Below, piece after piece: positions 1 through 12,847 of a stretch of 64,000 nt of DNA; position 1 is the stretch's first letter, and every line of letters begins with the position of its first letter. Where the stretch lies: assembly GCA_022605425.2 (NCBI GenBank), contig JAKIMF020000005.1, positions 1,150,501 to 1,214,500 on the forward strand, given 5' to 3'. Source of the stretch: Hamiltosporidium tvaerminnensis. Lineage: Eukaryota > Microsporidia > Dubosqiidae. The notes under the pieces are model-generated. The model ran no database searches, was not told the DNA's origin, and saw nothing but the letters and a program-made list of their open reading frames with translations. The position numbers were made by a program, and so were the translations under genes.

Positions 1-960
1 AGCTTTGCACCAGAAAAAATTTCAAAAATACTTTTAAGTGTTTCTTCTAATGCAAATGCAAAGCAAATAAAATCTATTCGTGTGATTTTAAGTAAAAAAA
101 ACCCAAATATTTCGTAGAAGATATGAGGTCTTTAACTTCGCTAATTTTTTTGCGTTAAAATCATTCATTCGTAAACAAATTTTATTTCTTTGATGCTTTT
201 TGTTTTTTTCCTGATAAAAAACAGAACCTTCAATCTTGAAACATGTTATCTTGTTTTTAAAAAAAACAAGATAGTGCTTGGTCATGTTTTCTTTAAAATA
301 AACCAATTCCATGAAAAATACCAATAAATCTCTCGATAATGATCGCTTTGTATCATGGATAAGATAATTATAATAACTTTCATTTAAATAAAAACCAAAA
401 GACAATGTATTCAGTCCATATACAAGACTTCTTAACAATTCTTTAATAAATAGATCTCTCTGCTTAGATTTTTTGATATCTAATATAGTAATAATTCTTA
501 AGATTTCCAGAAAAGCCTTAATCGTTATTTGATTAGTAAGAATATTCGATTTTTTTACCAATTCAAGGAAAAGAAGAAAATTTGAGTTTGAAATATTTTT
601 TATAAACACTCTAAAAGTTGTTTTTTCTTTATCAAATAAGGATTTTAAAAGTGTAGAATTGAGTAGCATATTTTTCGTGTATGGCAGTGCTATAATATCT
701 GGATTATAATATTTTGTTGTTCCAAACATACGTTCATGAGATAATATGTTGTTTTGAAACAATGTAATTTTATTATTCTTATTGAAATATTCTATATTTT
801 CACTAATAAACATATTTTCAATAGTATGAGCGCTTTCTATTAGATTTGAAATTCTGTTCTCTTCGTTTATAATATAAAATGATATGCTTGTAAGAGAAGC
901 TATCATCACACATGTAGTAAAAAGATAAAATATAGGGGAAAAGGAATTGCAGTAAGACAT
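1..960 (-). CDS. Hypothetical secreted or membrane protein, partial, possible frameshift
   Basis: I do not recognise this protein. The clean ORF (290 residues, stop at 88-90) starts with a hydrophobic segment at about residues 8-30 that could be a signal peptide or signal anchor, followed by a Lys/Asn/Ile-rich, probably helical region. Beyond the stop, the shifted frame stays open to the left edge of the window and reads as plausible protein (for example ALEETLKSIFEIF). The frame change falls on an 8-A run at 94-101, so the gene probably continues past position 1 and is interrupted by either a homopolymer sequencing error or a true frameshift. A CCC triplet lies at 981-983, about 20 bases before the ATG, farther than for other genes here. 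It is well separated from the next gene. Reality of the gene is likely; function unknown. Confidence 0.6.
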
Positions 961-1979
961 TTTTTATGTTGAATGTATATGGGTTTCATGTAATTAATAA
1001 GTTAATTACTGAAAAAATATATCAGTTTTTATTTATTAATTAATAATATTAATTAAATATGGCGAAAAAAAACCTATATGTTTTAAAAGGTATGTTATAT
1101 TAAAAAATAATTTAATATGGATCACAAAGGCCGTGACTAATCAAGATCCAAAGCTTACGTTTGTCAATTATGCTAATAAAGAGAGTAATTTTTCTTGTGA
1201 TAGACCAAGAAAACTCATTTGCTAAAATTTTTTTATTATAGTTAGAACATAACCTCTCTTTAAATTTAAAAAAACGGCGTGAGGCATTAAAGCCATTAAT
1301 TTCTATAATATGAGCAAATAGAAGGAAAATACATAAAAATAAAGAAAATGGATTGTATCATCTATTTTTCGAACGCAACAACAATAAACAATGTTGAAAG
1401 GTGAGAAAATTGAACCAGGATTTAAAGAAGACAACGTTTCGAAAAAAAAGAGGTTCTCTAAATCGAAAAAAGACACAATAAAATGGAAGACTACATTCAA
1501 AAGAATTTTAATTTAATAATTGTTCTAAAGAATAATAGAATTATGATAAATATTGTTTCAAAAAAATTTAAAAGAATTTTTGTCGATTTTGTATTAAAAA
1601 TTACATTTTTATAATAAAAAACTATTTGATTATGAGCATACGTGAAATCGACAACTAGAATTTTTATTATATAATTTAAGAATCAATCGAATTAATTAAT
1701 TTAATTAAGTTTAAAAGAAAATATTTTTTCATCAAAAAAATATAACAAATAATGTGTATATATTGTTGATTTTTTCTAGTAAAATTTATAATTATAAAAG
1801 AAGTTAAAAGCATTTTTGAATTAATAATTACAAACCATTCAGCAATAATTTTTTAAAAAATAGATCGCTTTTTAAATTCTAAATTATATTGCAATCATAA
1901 AAAATATTAATTCTTATCAAGTAGATTAAAGGTAAGCTTTTTGGGCTTAACTTATATAATATAAAAAAAGCTTTTGATT
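961..1979. other. AT-rich intergenic stretch
   Basis: No ORF with protein-like composition, no RNA gene and no recognisable repeat was seen. Poly-A and poly-T runs dominate. Confidence 0.5.
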
Positions 1980-2509
1980 ATGGATAAAAATACGATCTTA
2001 AATGTTCCAAGGTCGAATGAAAGCTATAGAATGGAATCAATCAGAAATCAAACAACAGATAGATACATTTTCGCTCACCATATTCTTACAACAACGGCGT
2101 ATCTGCTAATACTTCTTCTCACAACCAACGTGCGTTAAGTGAAAGATCTCAAAACCAAAACTGTAATATAGATAACAACCTATGTAATTTAAATCTAGAA
2201 TTGCAACATGCGAATCGACATAATAGTTCGTATTTTAACCTGGAATTTAAATATATTTTCATGCTTTTCCTTCAGAATACCCTTTTAATGCTTTTATCCG
2301 CCACTTCGGTATTTAAAAATGTTTTCATTACACTTTTCTTGCTTCATTATTTAGTTGTTATATTTATATTTTACAAATATATGAAAGGATGTAATAATAT
2401 AGATTATCTTTTGATCGGTTTTTGGATTTTTTTTATTTTAGCAAATGTTTTTTTAATGCAAATATTTATACAGGCTGTATTAGAGAATAGGTTTATGTTA
2501 TGGCACTAA
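1980..2509 (+). pseudogene. Broken membrane-protein gene, paralogue of 10326-10873
   Basis: An ATG at 1980 opens a frame (MDKNTILNVPRSNESYR...) that runs into a stop near 2137, while a second frame, open from about 2070 to 2507, carries a polar Asn/Ser/Gln-rich stretch and then two hydrophobic segments around the motif FYKYMKG. The switch between frames at about 2060-2090 indicates one frameshift. The same order of parts recurs at 10326-10873: the MDKN start, the SYR motif, the NTS...NQ stretch, LSATS, LVV/FIFYKYMKG, and IFIQA. The shared C-terminal half is well conserved between the copies, so it was under selection before decay. The product would be a small protein with an N-terminal hydrophilic part and about two membrane helices. 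It matches no family I know. No CCC motif was seen just before the ATG. Confidence 0.6.
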
Positions 2510-4590
2510 AAATATCGTAGGTTTGATATTTATTGATATTTTGGAAAATAGTGCCAAACATTATATATAAAATGTAATATCTTAAAAATGTTTAGCTCTT
2601 GAATTATTTATTAAATTTTTCTTCAAAGATTTGGTCTTTTGACACAAAAAATGTTTTGAAATCCATTTTTCTTCAAAGTATATTTGATAACTTAAACTTA
2701 AATTCGATTTATAAATATCTATCTTAAACATGGTAGATATTTTTTATCATTTTCAGTCTAAAAAAAATGATATTTGAATGTGAAAATTGTAATTTAATGT
2801 TTTGAATCCAGGGTTTTATTCAGTTATATTCTAGTTTTTCTAGTTTTTCTTACAATTAATATGCATTTATGATGTCTTATTAAAATGTTTGTGTCATATG
2901 TCTTTTATTTAAAGTAATCCTTCTTGCATATTATGGTATATTTCATATAGTTATAGATTATAAAATGGTAGATTAAATCATTTATTCTCTCTTAAATCGA
3001 ATAGATGCATTTTAATTTTTTTTGTTTAAGTTGCAATTCATATAAACTTTTCTTGATAATTAAAAATACTTTGATTTTTTTTAAAAAATACAATAAAAAC
3101 ATTTTTTAGACGCTAGGTATGAATAAAATATCTTTAATCACAATATTATACCTTAATGATAAATCAATTTGAATATTTTTTTTCTATTATTTCTATTCAA
3201 GGTTTCTCTAAGAATGTTTTACGCTTTTTGTATATTTTATGGTCGATTTGAATAATCAAGACATTTTAATAGATTTGAGAAAATTATGGTTTTTTCTCTT
3301 TTCAAGTTAAATTTACGATGCCACGATATATTTTCACGCTTTGATAAATATACATAAATTCAGCAAGTTGTGTCTACCACAATTCTCAACGACCAATTCA
3401 CAATCATTATCGGACTGTCTATTGTATGACTCGCACTTCAAGATGTTTACGATACTTTAAGCTCTTTCTTTTTAGAGTTTTTGCTATCCAAAATTATTTT
3501 TGAGTTCTTTTTTTTATATTATAAGTTATTTTCTAAAATAATATAATAAAGAGTTGATTCTAATTGATATTAATACTCTATTGAACGAAAATCTAATTAT
3601 TTGTGCTCATTAAAGTTCATAATAGGTGAATTTTCATAAATAAGATTCAAATTTGGGACTATTCATGCTTCGTAGTCAATGCCATGTCTCTCGCTTAATT
3701 ACATTTTTTAATATTCACTTAGGCGGTATTGAAGTAACTAGTCGTTATTATAGATCCTAAATGGGTATTGTGAACGTAACATATATCACACTTTTCTGCT
3801 AGAAATCAAAATATTTATCCAATATTTCTATGTATCGTACTCAAATTCACTGAATTTTAAATTAAATGTATTTTAAGACATAAATTGGATCTATAATACA
3901 AAAAACATGTGTTTAAAACGCCCAGATACACATAAAATTATCAAAGGTTATAAAATATGGCTATAAAGCAAAAAGATTATTCAAAATCGCATTTTTTGTA
4001 GCTTTTAATTCCTATTGCAAAAAAAAATATGTTTATAAATTCCGAATATATTTTTTTCGTTTATTCCGAGTATATTTTTTATCTATATTCATGAATAGAA
4101 TGTAAAATCTTTTTAAATTATTTGAACGAAAGGGAAATAACAAGTAAAATTAAAATTTTTGAATTTTATTTTTATTTTCAAATTTATCTTTATCGGCAAG
4201 AAGAGATACGGTGTTAAAAGTTATTTTTTTGTTAAGTAAGTTGTGTTCTATTGTATTTTATTAGATTAAATCGACAAATTTTAAAGCTTTATCACACCCT
4301 CAAATATTTGAATATAGTCTGAGATTTTTACGTGATTTTTGTGACATTTCTCTCAAAAATATTTAAATTTCGCTTTTTTTCATCTTTAGTAGTTTACATC
4401 CTCTTCCAAAGTAATTCTTGTCCAAAAGAGACCTAAGTTAGCTGGTTTTCATGGTTTTTTTATAAAAAATGATGCATTTTTGTCAGCTTCTATCCACTTT
4501 ATTTTTCTTTAAGTTTCTTGGTTAAAAAAAATAGTCTATAGAATTAAGAAAAGTACTATAGATTGTATATATGCCTTTATTCTTATGTTA
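2510..4590. other. AT-rich non-coding stretch
   Basis: No supportable gene was found. Slightly GC-richer patches (about 3360-3460 and 3600-3800) may be worn transposon sequence, but nothing specific could be recognised. Confidence 0.4.
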
Positions 4591-5770
4591 ATATAAGCGC
4601 ATATGATAAATATTATGATCTTTCAAACAATATCGTTCCAACTTATCTCCCAAGGGGTAAATGCCCACTAAAATTTTAACAAGACTACTATAATAAGCCA
4701 AGAAGAACCCTTTCTGAGGTTCAAAACTTTGAGAATACCAAAAGAATGATTTAAAGTAATTTAAATCCCAAGTAGGGTCTTATAATTGTTTTCTACTATT
4801 CTGAATCAATATATCCAGTCTATTATTCTCAGTTCGAAATTGGATTTGTTGCTGGTAACAACTTTTATTTTGCACACTAATTTTAACATTTTTTTGAAAT
4901 GCTCATCACGATATATTTTCTATGTATAAATTTAAATTATTTATGAGAATTGTATGAAATACTCAACTACTCATAATAGCGTGTAAATGATTATTTATCA
5001 GAATTTTTGAGTCCTTTGTATAATTTAATATGTTTCCTGTGTTTACGGGTTAAAATAAATTTCAGTTCTCATAATTTCATTCGTAACCATGATAAAACAA
5101 AGCTTGTGCCTTTCGCAGGCTTGTTGTTTTCTTTACTAAATCATTTTTTGTGACCTTAATGCGCTCATGCTTATTACCTAGAGCATTTATAAATTTCCTT
5201 TCCCTACGGTTTTGAGTGTTACCACCGGTTATCTTTTATTTTTATAAAAATATGCCTTTAAACTGTGTAATAACAGTGTTGTCACTGGTATCCACTTTCT
5301 AATTTCTTGTTCACTGCTTAAAGTACCACTACCTTTCCGATAGCCTGTGACTGGAAACAGATATAATTGCATTGTCAATCTCACATTAAGAGCATCTTTT
5401 CGGTTCGGATATTAATGATATATGCTTGTTGTGGGTTTCTGTCTTATATAGCTTATTTTGTAACCATTATGGTACTATATTACCTATTCTGTGTATAAAC
5501 GACTAATTAAGTTGAATTACTCCTAGATAATCTAATTTACACATCATATGTTGATAACTGCATGAAATAAATTTTTGCATTTAGTTGAAGGTCATATCGC
5601 CTTTAAATTCTTTACATTTGTTTCGATTATATCCCTTCAAAGTAAAAATCTCGGAGTGCAACCTTCTCTTTTTATAAAGTTGTTTGTAGAACTAACTGTT
5701 TTTAAAAACGGCCAGAATATTTGCAAAATGTGCTATTTGTGGGCGACTATTTTTTGAATTGAAAGTACAC
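4590..5770 (-). mobile_element. Decayed R4/Dong-type LINE fragment
   Basis: The clearest part is about 5540-5590, where a tract with CATATGTTGATAA and GAAATAAATTT(C)TTGCATT parallels 48610-48670 of the nearly intact LINE, the region encoding its Asn-Gln-His-Ala-Ile-Ser stretch. Minus-strand reading of 5600-5760 also keeps scattered residues of the preceding LINE region, with many stops. The part around 4800-4850 has a weak match to the endonuclease-region DNA. Limits are approximate; the rest is too worn to align by eye. Confidence 0.5.
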
Positions 5771-8700
5771 AACACTTTGGAGTTCCTTAAACTATCTTTT
5801 AAAAGATAAAATCAATTGCAAATTAACTGAAAAGAGCATGTTAGCATAAAAATATGGGTTCCAATAAATATGCGGACAGATTCAAACGTAATGCATCTTC
5901 GTGTATTTTCAAAAGATATCGGTTCAATATACCCATACATAGATTAAATATAGAGTTCAAGGGCTTTTACGCAAAATTAATAATCAAGCTATTGTTACTC
6001 ATATAGCAGACTTTTTTTATTTCGATTTTCTATCCCTGTATTTTTGCCTAAATATTTTTCTGAAATTCAATGAAAAAACTTTGCTATTTTGAGATTTATC
6101 AACTAAGTAGACTCAATGAATTCATAGGCATCTGACATAGTTTTTTATTCCAAAAATTATTTGATGCTCAGTATGGAAAAATAATTTTAAATACTTATGT
6201 TTTAATCCATGTAAAGGCTATATCGGCTCGTATTGGTATTTTTTAAAAACCTTTTGCTTTATTTTATGTAAAAGACTTTGTTTATACCTTCATCTTTTAA
6301 ATTATAGTGGTGCGAATGTCAGATGATCGGTCCGCGCTCGAACCTTAAGTGTCATAATTTTAAGGTCAAATGTTTAAGCTCCCAGTAAATAAAGTAGCTA
6401 GCCTACTTTTTTTAAAAACCAACTTTTAAAATCTCATAAAGAGTTTTGCAAAATTTTGTGAGCTATTTAATGAAAAAATTTAGAACGATGAGTTCAGAAT
6501 TTTCAGTCATGAAAAAATTCATGATATATTACCGATTCTAATAAAAAAAGCATAATTAAGTTGTATCTTATTAAAAAGAACAAATCCCTCACATATTTAC
6601 TAAGCAATTATTCTTTCTCATCTTGGATCAAAATCTAAATTTCAATTATAATTAACATGTTCTGGTTTATTAGTTTTAGATGATTCATAATTAAGATGAT
6701 AAAGAAAAATTTCTTATATTCTTCGTCTTTCTGAAATTATTTTCACAATAATCTTAGGTTCTTGGATCACATGATCTTATCAAAACTATTTTCTTAAATT
6801 AGAGCCATGAAAAAATAAATTTAATGTATTTAATGTTAGGTAAATTGTACCATTTCCTCGAATTCGGTAACGGAAAAACATCATTCCTATATTTATGTGC
6901 ATTTTTAGGGAATTTGTGAACTACAAAATTTTCCAATCTTATTCACCATGTTGATATCCGAAAATTTAAGACTTTTTTTACAATATATTTCATGATAAAA
7001 TATCTAAATAATTGTTATAATAAATGTGTCATACGGAATAAAGTAGTTCTTAGAGATAATTAAATTACTTAGTTTTGTTTTCTTTGGATCCAACACTTCT
7101 AATTAAGAACTTATTGTGAAACCTGCTTACTTCGTCTAAATTTCATATTTTTTTTTTCATGTGTTCTTTTAAATAGAATACTTTTTCCACGACTTATTTA
7201 GGGTCGTTTAGGCAAATAATATTCATGAAAAGACACGTTAAGCTTAAAAGAATCATTATTATCAGCCTTCATTGTTTTCTTCAGCATTCTAAAACCAATT
7301 ACTTATGTAAATAAATGACATATGATCATTTTCCGCTTTGATGATCTAAATCATTGTAAGGCAAACTTACCGTTTGTGGGAATCTTTATATACTTCCAAA
7401 TAAATTCGTGCTCTTCTAGCATATCTAAATTTAAGCATTCAAATATTGATTAATTAAGTTTAACTGTTACTTTTGCAAAATAATAAATACATAGGTTGGT
7501 ATTTTAAAAGATAATTCGCATATAAAATCTTCAATAAAAGAAAGGTCGTCTATGAAACTATGTTAGGGGTATTAAACTAATATTTGTATGCTAAAACAAA
7601 TTTCGCTTGGTTTTACGAAATTCCGAATGCATCAGAAATGAGTAGCGGTTCATAATGAGCAATACTTCATATATTGAAATTTGCATATTTTTCTCTTATT
7701 TATCTCACTGGTATTTCTACTTTAATTAATTATTTTTTTGCAAACATACTTTTTACTGCCTAATGAATTATATTTTAAGATAAATAGTAGTGAAAAGGTT
7801 TTATTTATTGTTCTGCAATTTAAATAAAATATAAAGAATATTTGTAGGTATGATTTTTAATATTTACTTTAAATGCTGGCTAATTTTGTTCGCCAAAAAA
7901 ACATAGTAAGTCATTATATAAATATCGACGCTGTTACATATCCACGTGTTTATTGGTTTTTGATATTACCTTTTCATTTTGATCTAAAAACTATTTTGCA
8001 ATATTCTTTTAAGGTCATACCATTGTGTCTTATGTATTTTGGGTTTTCATTCCCTATCCATCTCTACTTAGCATTCTTTTTACTAAACAATCAAAAATAT
8101 TATCACATAGAAATAATACGGATTAAAATTACACATTCGATATAAAATCGTTTTCGGTCTTTGATCATGTAGTGATAATATTTTTTAAGTAAGTAAAAAA
8201 GCTTTTAACCAATCACCCACAAGCTGCAAGTAAAATATAAGTGTAAAAATTTACTTGTTATTTTACGAACTATTTTTTTTATAAATTTTCATTTCAGTTG
8301 TATAAATAAATTTATAGTAACATTTAATGCTAAGGATCGTAAATTCTAAAAAGAATTTTTGTTAAAATTTTTCAGACCCTTAATATCCATTCGCACCCAA
8401 AAAGGAAAAATACCTTGCTCTAGCAAAATAAAAAAATACTTGCTTATCTTCAGAGATGATCTTTCTTGTTACAGTTTAATTTATACGAGAATATCTTTCT
8501 TGTTTTACCCGACTTAAAGTAGGCTTAATATTTAAAATTTTCACGATTTTTATATTTTTAAGTAATTAAGTAATGGCCTGAATTAGACCTGAATACTTTA
8601 GCATTCATTTGACAGGCATAAAGTGATTTTACAGTATAAGTCATGAATATTTTTTCAAGAAAAATAAATCAGCTATTCAACTTAAAAACATCACCAAAGT

Positions 8701-9180
8701 ATGATTAGTATTTATAAATAATTAGGTTTTTACTGATAAAAACAACAAGATTGTAAGTATTAGATGTAATTGGCATACACACAACCTATATATGCATCTT
8801 CAAAATAACTAAAACGACTTTGCAGTCCATGAAATATTCACTATAATTAACCGTTTGTCGCTTTGACTTTTTGACTTGAACCAATTTGCCTACGACTGAA
8901 TGTATGTAATGGGATTTTCTGAGACGTTTTGCACCCAACTTGTAAATATTTTATAGGCGGTAATTTCCATTTGAAAGCCCAAGGCTAGGTCGCGTCTATA
9001 AACCATACCATAAAAAGAAAAATATCAAATTAGATATAGATCGTAACTTAAAACCGATATATAGAATATCTAAATAATGTGATTTTTACATATAATAGAA
9101 AATAGGTATGTAAAAAGACACTTGTATCTATTTTTTTCTTCTATCTATCTGGTTTTTATAACAGTACATCTAAAACCATA
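5771..9180. other. Long AT-rich stretch without recognisable gene
   Basis: Short open frames here (for example 7873-8145) lack a conserved motif, a CCC start signal and protein-like composition. Worn LINE sequence may extend a little past 5770. Nothing else could be supported. Confidence 0.4.
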
Positions 9181-9184
9181 ATTC

Positions 9185-9420
9185 ATTCATTCTCGACACT
9201 ACATCCCTGTAAGAGTCTTGGTATCACTCAGTAATGCCGCTCACTACTCTCTTTCCGGTGAGTTCGTTTATTTTTTGGGTTTCGTAACATTGTGGGTTTA
9301 AAAGATGGATTATTAGCCCTACTCTAAACCCACAAGCTGGAGGATCAGACACTTTTTTGCCTGTTATAACAGGCAGAGAATACCCTGAGTCAATTCTGCA
9401 CCCAGCATGTTGGGGAACCA
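9185..9420 (-). repeat. 236-bp SINE-like dispersed repeat, copy A
   Basis: This segment matches 35229-35464 and 61077-61312 over its whole length, in the same orientation, and is GC-richer than its surroundings. Shared landmarks in order on the plus strand are a CACTACA/GGCCCTG start, GGTAATACCG-like sequence, a TTCGTAAC tract, GGAGGATCAG/CC, CAGAGAATAC, and a final ATG(T)TGGGGA. The uniform length with abrupt loss of similarity at both ends suggests a discrete mobile unit. The strand is assigned so that its tail resembles the end of the second LINE family (see 56715-57010). The protein-like frame across it is a by-product of composition. Confidence 0.7.
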
Positions 9421-10325
9421 AACCATAATTTTGAACACAAAAATATTCAAGTGTAACTTTAATCTCAGTAGGTAATTTGTCCGTTATCCAAGATAAAAAT
9501 ACAAGCAAATACACTTCGAAGCCATGAGATTAGCGCAAAGGCACAAAATTAAATATAATTTAGAAATACCTACTTTATACTGCACCAACGATAATACTCT
9601 TAACGAAAAAAATCGCTGTATAATCAGCGAAGCATTTTATATGGAACAAAGCAAGAGTTATGGCTGCCATAATAAATAATGCTCAAAATATTTTTATATT
9701 TAAGCTTTAATTTTTTACACAAAATTTCGGTGTGGATATAAGGAGCTAAGTAACTTTTCTGACTCTTTTTACAAAAATTCGAGTTTATATATCAATTACA
9801 AAATTTAGATAGTTGAGATAAAAAAACTTCATGGCGTTCAAAAAACCTGTTTAAAGGCGTAATAATGTTGTTTTATCTTAATTTATTTCGTATTCTTATA
9901 TTTACACTCATTTTTATTGTTAAAATATTCTTAAATAATGTTTTTGGATGTTGTGAAATACATAGGCTTTTTTCTATTCGCGAGATATCAAACAAAAAAA
10001 TTCACTTAGATTATTGTATTTCTTTGGTATTTAGACAGAAATGGATTAGAGATAAAGGAAGATCTACTAGATAAAGGGGTTTATTCTGTTCGGAAATAGT
10101 TTATAGACTAATTTTTATATTTTTTAAAATAATGAATCGTATTAGAAACCGTTGAAAATCATTTTTAAATGATTTGCGATTTTTAATCACATATTTTGAT
10201 CAAAACCGAGCAATGTAAGAAATTTAAAATGACATTGTTATAAAAAAAAATATTTAACCTTATTATGTAAATTTAACATTGATTTTTTGACAGAGAAGTA
10301 TATATTTAGAAAAAAAATTGGTTTT
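9421..10325. other. AT-rich stretch between repeats
   Basis: No gene was recognised. An open frame at 9865-10074 has no homologue or start signal that I can point to. Confidence 0.4.
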
Positions 10326-10873
10326 ATGGATAAAAATAAAATTTAAAAAATTTAGTTCCGAATAGAAGCTATAGAATAGAAACAGAAGTATTCACAGTCC
10401 CAAGCACAAGCTCAAATGGCTCTGCTCACACCAACGAGATTGTTATAAATAATGATATATTTGTTAATACTTCTCCTAACCAACAAATGTTAAGCCAAAG
10501 ATCTTTTAACCAAACTTAGATATAGAAAATAATCTTCATAATTCGAATCGAGAATTTATATCTGAAAACCAAAAAATTATTTTGTTTTAAGCTAAAATTT
10601 ATATATATATTGTTTTTGTTTTTTCAAAATACATTTTTTATGTTTTTATCAGCAACCTCTTCTAATAGTTATATTTTAACGCCAATTTTTTCGCTTTACT
10701 ATTTGGTAGTTCTTTTTATATTTTATAAATATATGAAAGGAAGTAAATGTATTGCATATCTTGCTCTAGGTATTTGGATTTTCATTATATTAGCAAATAC
10801 ATTTTTGCTAAATATATTTATACAGGCTATATTGAGAAACGGTTTATCTTATGATATTAAAATTAGAAAGTGA
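10326..10873 (+). pseudogene. Broken membrane-protein gene, paralogue of 1980-2509
   Basis: The ATG at 10326 (MDKNKI) meets a stop after six codons. The remaining parts are in other frames: an SYR-like motif near 10365, an Asn/Ser/Gln stretch near 10460-10525 that ends in a stop, and a C-terminal hydrophobic part from about 10600 to 10873 with LSATS, LVVLFIFYKYMKG, LGIWIF and IFIQAIL. The C-terminal part matches the 1980-2509 copy closely; the N-terminal part is more worn here than there. Both are therefore relics of one duplicated gene family coding for a small membrane protein of unknown role. The conserved block corresponds to two predicted membrane helices joined by a short basic loop. 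Confidence 0.6.
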
Positions 10874-11084
10874 AAAAAATTTATAAATATTTTTCTTTTT
10901 TTAAGGAGTTTACGGGTATTTTCATAAAAAAATCTATTAAATTTATTTTTTGGTTTTATTTCTAAAAAAAGTAAATAGATAAGCAATAATTTGCTTTTAA
11001 ATTCGATATCATTAGAATAATTCCTTGGAAAGGTAAAATTTATAAGTATCTATCGAACTTTATTGGAATATAATTTTTATAGTT

Positions 11085-11810
11085 TATCATGGTGGAGGGA
11101 GGATAACCACATAAAAAACTTTCTGCTTGGCAATGAGTGTGTGGAACTGGTGTGAGATCATTGTTTGGATTTTTGGTGGGAATAAAACCACACTAATCTT
11201 CGGTTGTTCCATGGGAGTTGTTATGAAGAGGAGAGGTCTAAGAAATGGAGAAACTGTTTCTACAAATTTATTTGTAGTTTTTTATGTAACTAGATTGCAG
11301 ACCGCAGCTGAACATGTAGGTAATTGCCATGTAAAAGCATGGAAACCTAGCCTTGCTCACTCGGGTTAGAAGACTTAGCGCCTGGGAGATATAAAAATAA
11401 AAACCATTAAAAGCCGGGAGAGCTAATTAGCAGGTTATACCTGTTGGTATGACATTGCACTGTCTAGGTGGACCCCATGTAAATCTCTGAAATATCTTAG
11501 CTAGAAGTTTATTGGGTTCAGGAAGTGTAGAGTAAGTGGGAATTCTGCATAGTCTTGGGGGGCTTCGGCCTTCGATCACACTCCATGCAACGGACACTAA
11601 CATACTCCGGGCAACTGCCTCGCCTATTATTTAGGTTCTACACACCTGGTAGATGAAAGGCTTTGGGACGTAGGTATCGCAGGGGTTACTGATGGAGTGT
11701 TGGGGCAGCATTTAATTATGTTAAACCTAGAACTGCGTTAATGTCATGAAAACAAATATAACACTTGCCACTATTTTAAAAAAGATGTGATACTTTTAAA
11801 TAAAGATTTC
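11085..11810 (+). repeat. ~720-bp GC-richer dispersed repeat, full copy 1
   Basis: Starts at GGTGGAGGGAGGATAACCAC and ends near GTGATACTTTTAAATAAA. An inverted copy lies at 39920-40640, a 3'-end fragment at 18640-18775, and elements sharing the 5' module at 25085-25270 and 40785-40985. No frame is conserved between the copies, so it looks non-coding. A fragment retaining only the 3' end is what 5' truncation during retrotransposition would give. It contains a small hairpin-like stretch (GGGGGCTTCGGCC) near 11560. The nature of the element (SINE, LINE end or other) is not resolved. Confidence 0.7.
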
Positions 11811-12847
11811 TAAGTTATTCATTCATTTGTATAACAGTTCATATCGGAAAATATACATCAAATCAAAAAAAATTACAAGGTTGATCATTTTCTGATTTCT
11901 TGTTAACATAAAGAAAAATATTAACTAAAGGGTTTAGACTTTTAATTCATTTAAAATCTATAAAACATAATATTCCTTTTTCAGCTTAAATTTTCTGAAT
12001 GATTATTTCTTTAAATTTCAAACATATAATAAACAATTTTTAACTCGATTTTAAATTTTTATCATTGAGTTAATTTGATTCTTTTTTTGCTTAAAGATAA
12101 GTAATATTATTCTATAATCATAAATGCCTTTTCAATGCCATTACCACATGCATTTATTGATGAAATCAGTTATTAATTGTTAAAACCAAACATTTCACAT
12201 CGAGGAAACTCGAAAGAAACGAGCAAATGTCAAATGATTAACCTGAAAAATGATTGAAATAAAAACCGGTTTCAAATTTTGTTGATATTTACATCAACAT
12301 ATAGCGAAAACCAATTTTACGGATCGAAGCCATCTCATTATAATCATCTTATAATTGGATATACTTATTTAAACAATCATATAAGAATTTCTATTAGATA
12401 AAATTTAAAAATTTACATTTGCTATCAGATTAAATAAGTTTCGTCATAGAAATTTTAGATTATTTTTCTTAATTTTGCGAACGAATTATATAATTCGTCA
12501 TTTCATTACAAAAGATTTTGTTTCACTTTGAAAACAAATGTATATCTTCAGAATAATTACATATTTCTTAAAAGACATTCCAAAATATTGCAATTCATCT
12601 TTAGCTCAACACAACAAATTTATAACCTATAAATAGAAACCAAATTATAATTTTATATCTCTTATTGATCTTGGATGAAAGAATACATATAAGTTAAAAA
12701 ACATAAACCTATTATGAACCTTAGAATCCTTCATCTCATAAATATTCAAATCAAATGAACTTAAAATTTCTCGAGATGACAATCAAATAAATAATTTTAC
12801 AGTATTAAACTGACATGAAATTAAATTAATAAATTTATTTTTAAATT
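11811..12847. other. AT-rich intergenic stretch
   Basis: Nothing recognisable as a gene, RNA or repeat. Confidence 0.5.

Noticed and set aside
7873-8145. 90-residue hydrophobic ORF
   Set aside because: No motif, no CCC signal, composition typical of translated AT-rich spacer.
9224-9514. 96-residue ORF across SINE-like copy A
   Set aside because: The frame is not conserved in copies B and C of the repeat, so it is not coding.
11127-11369. 80-residue ORF in the ~720-bp repeat
   Set aside because: The inverted copy at 39920-40640 does not keep the frame.
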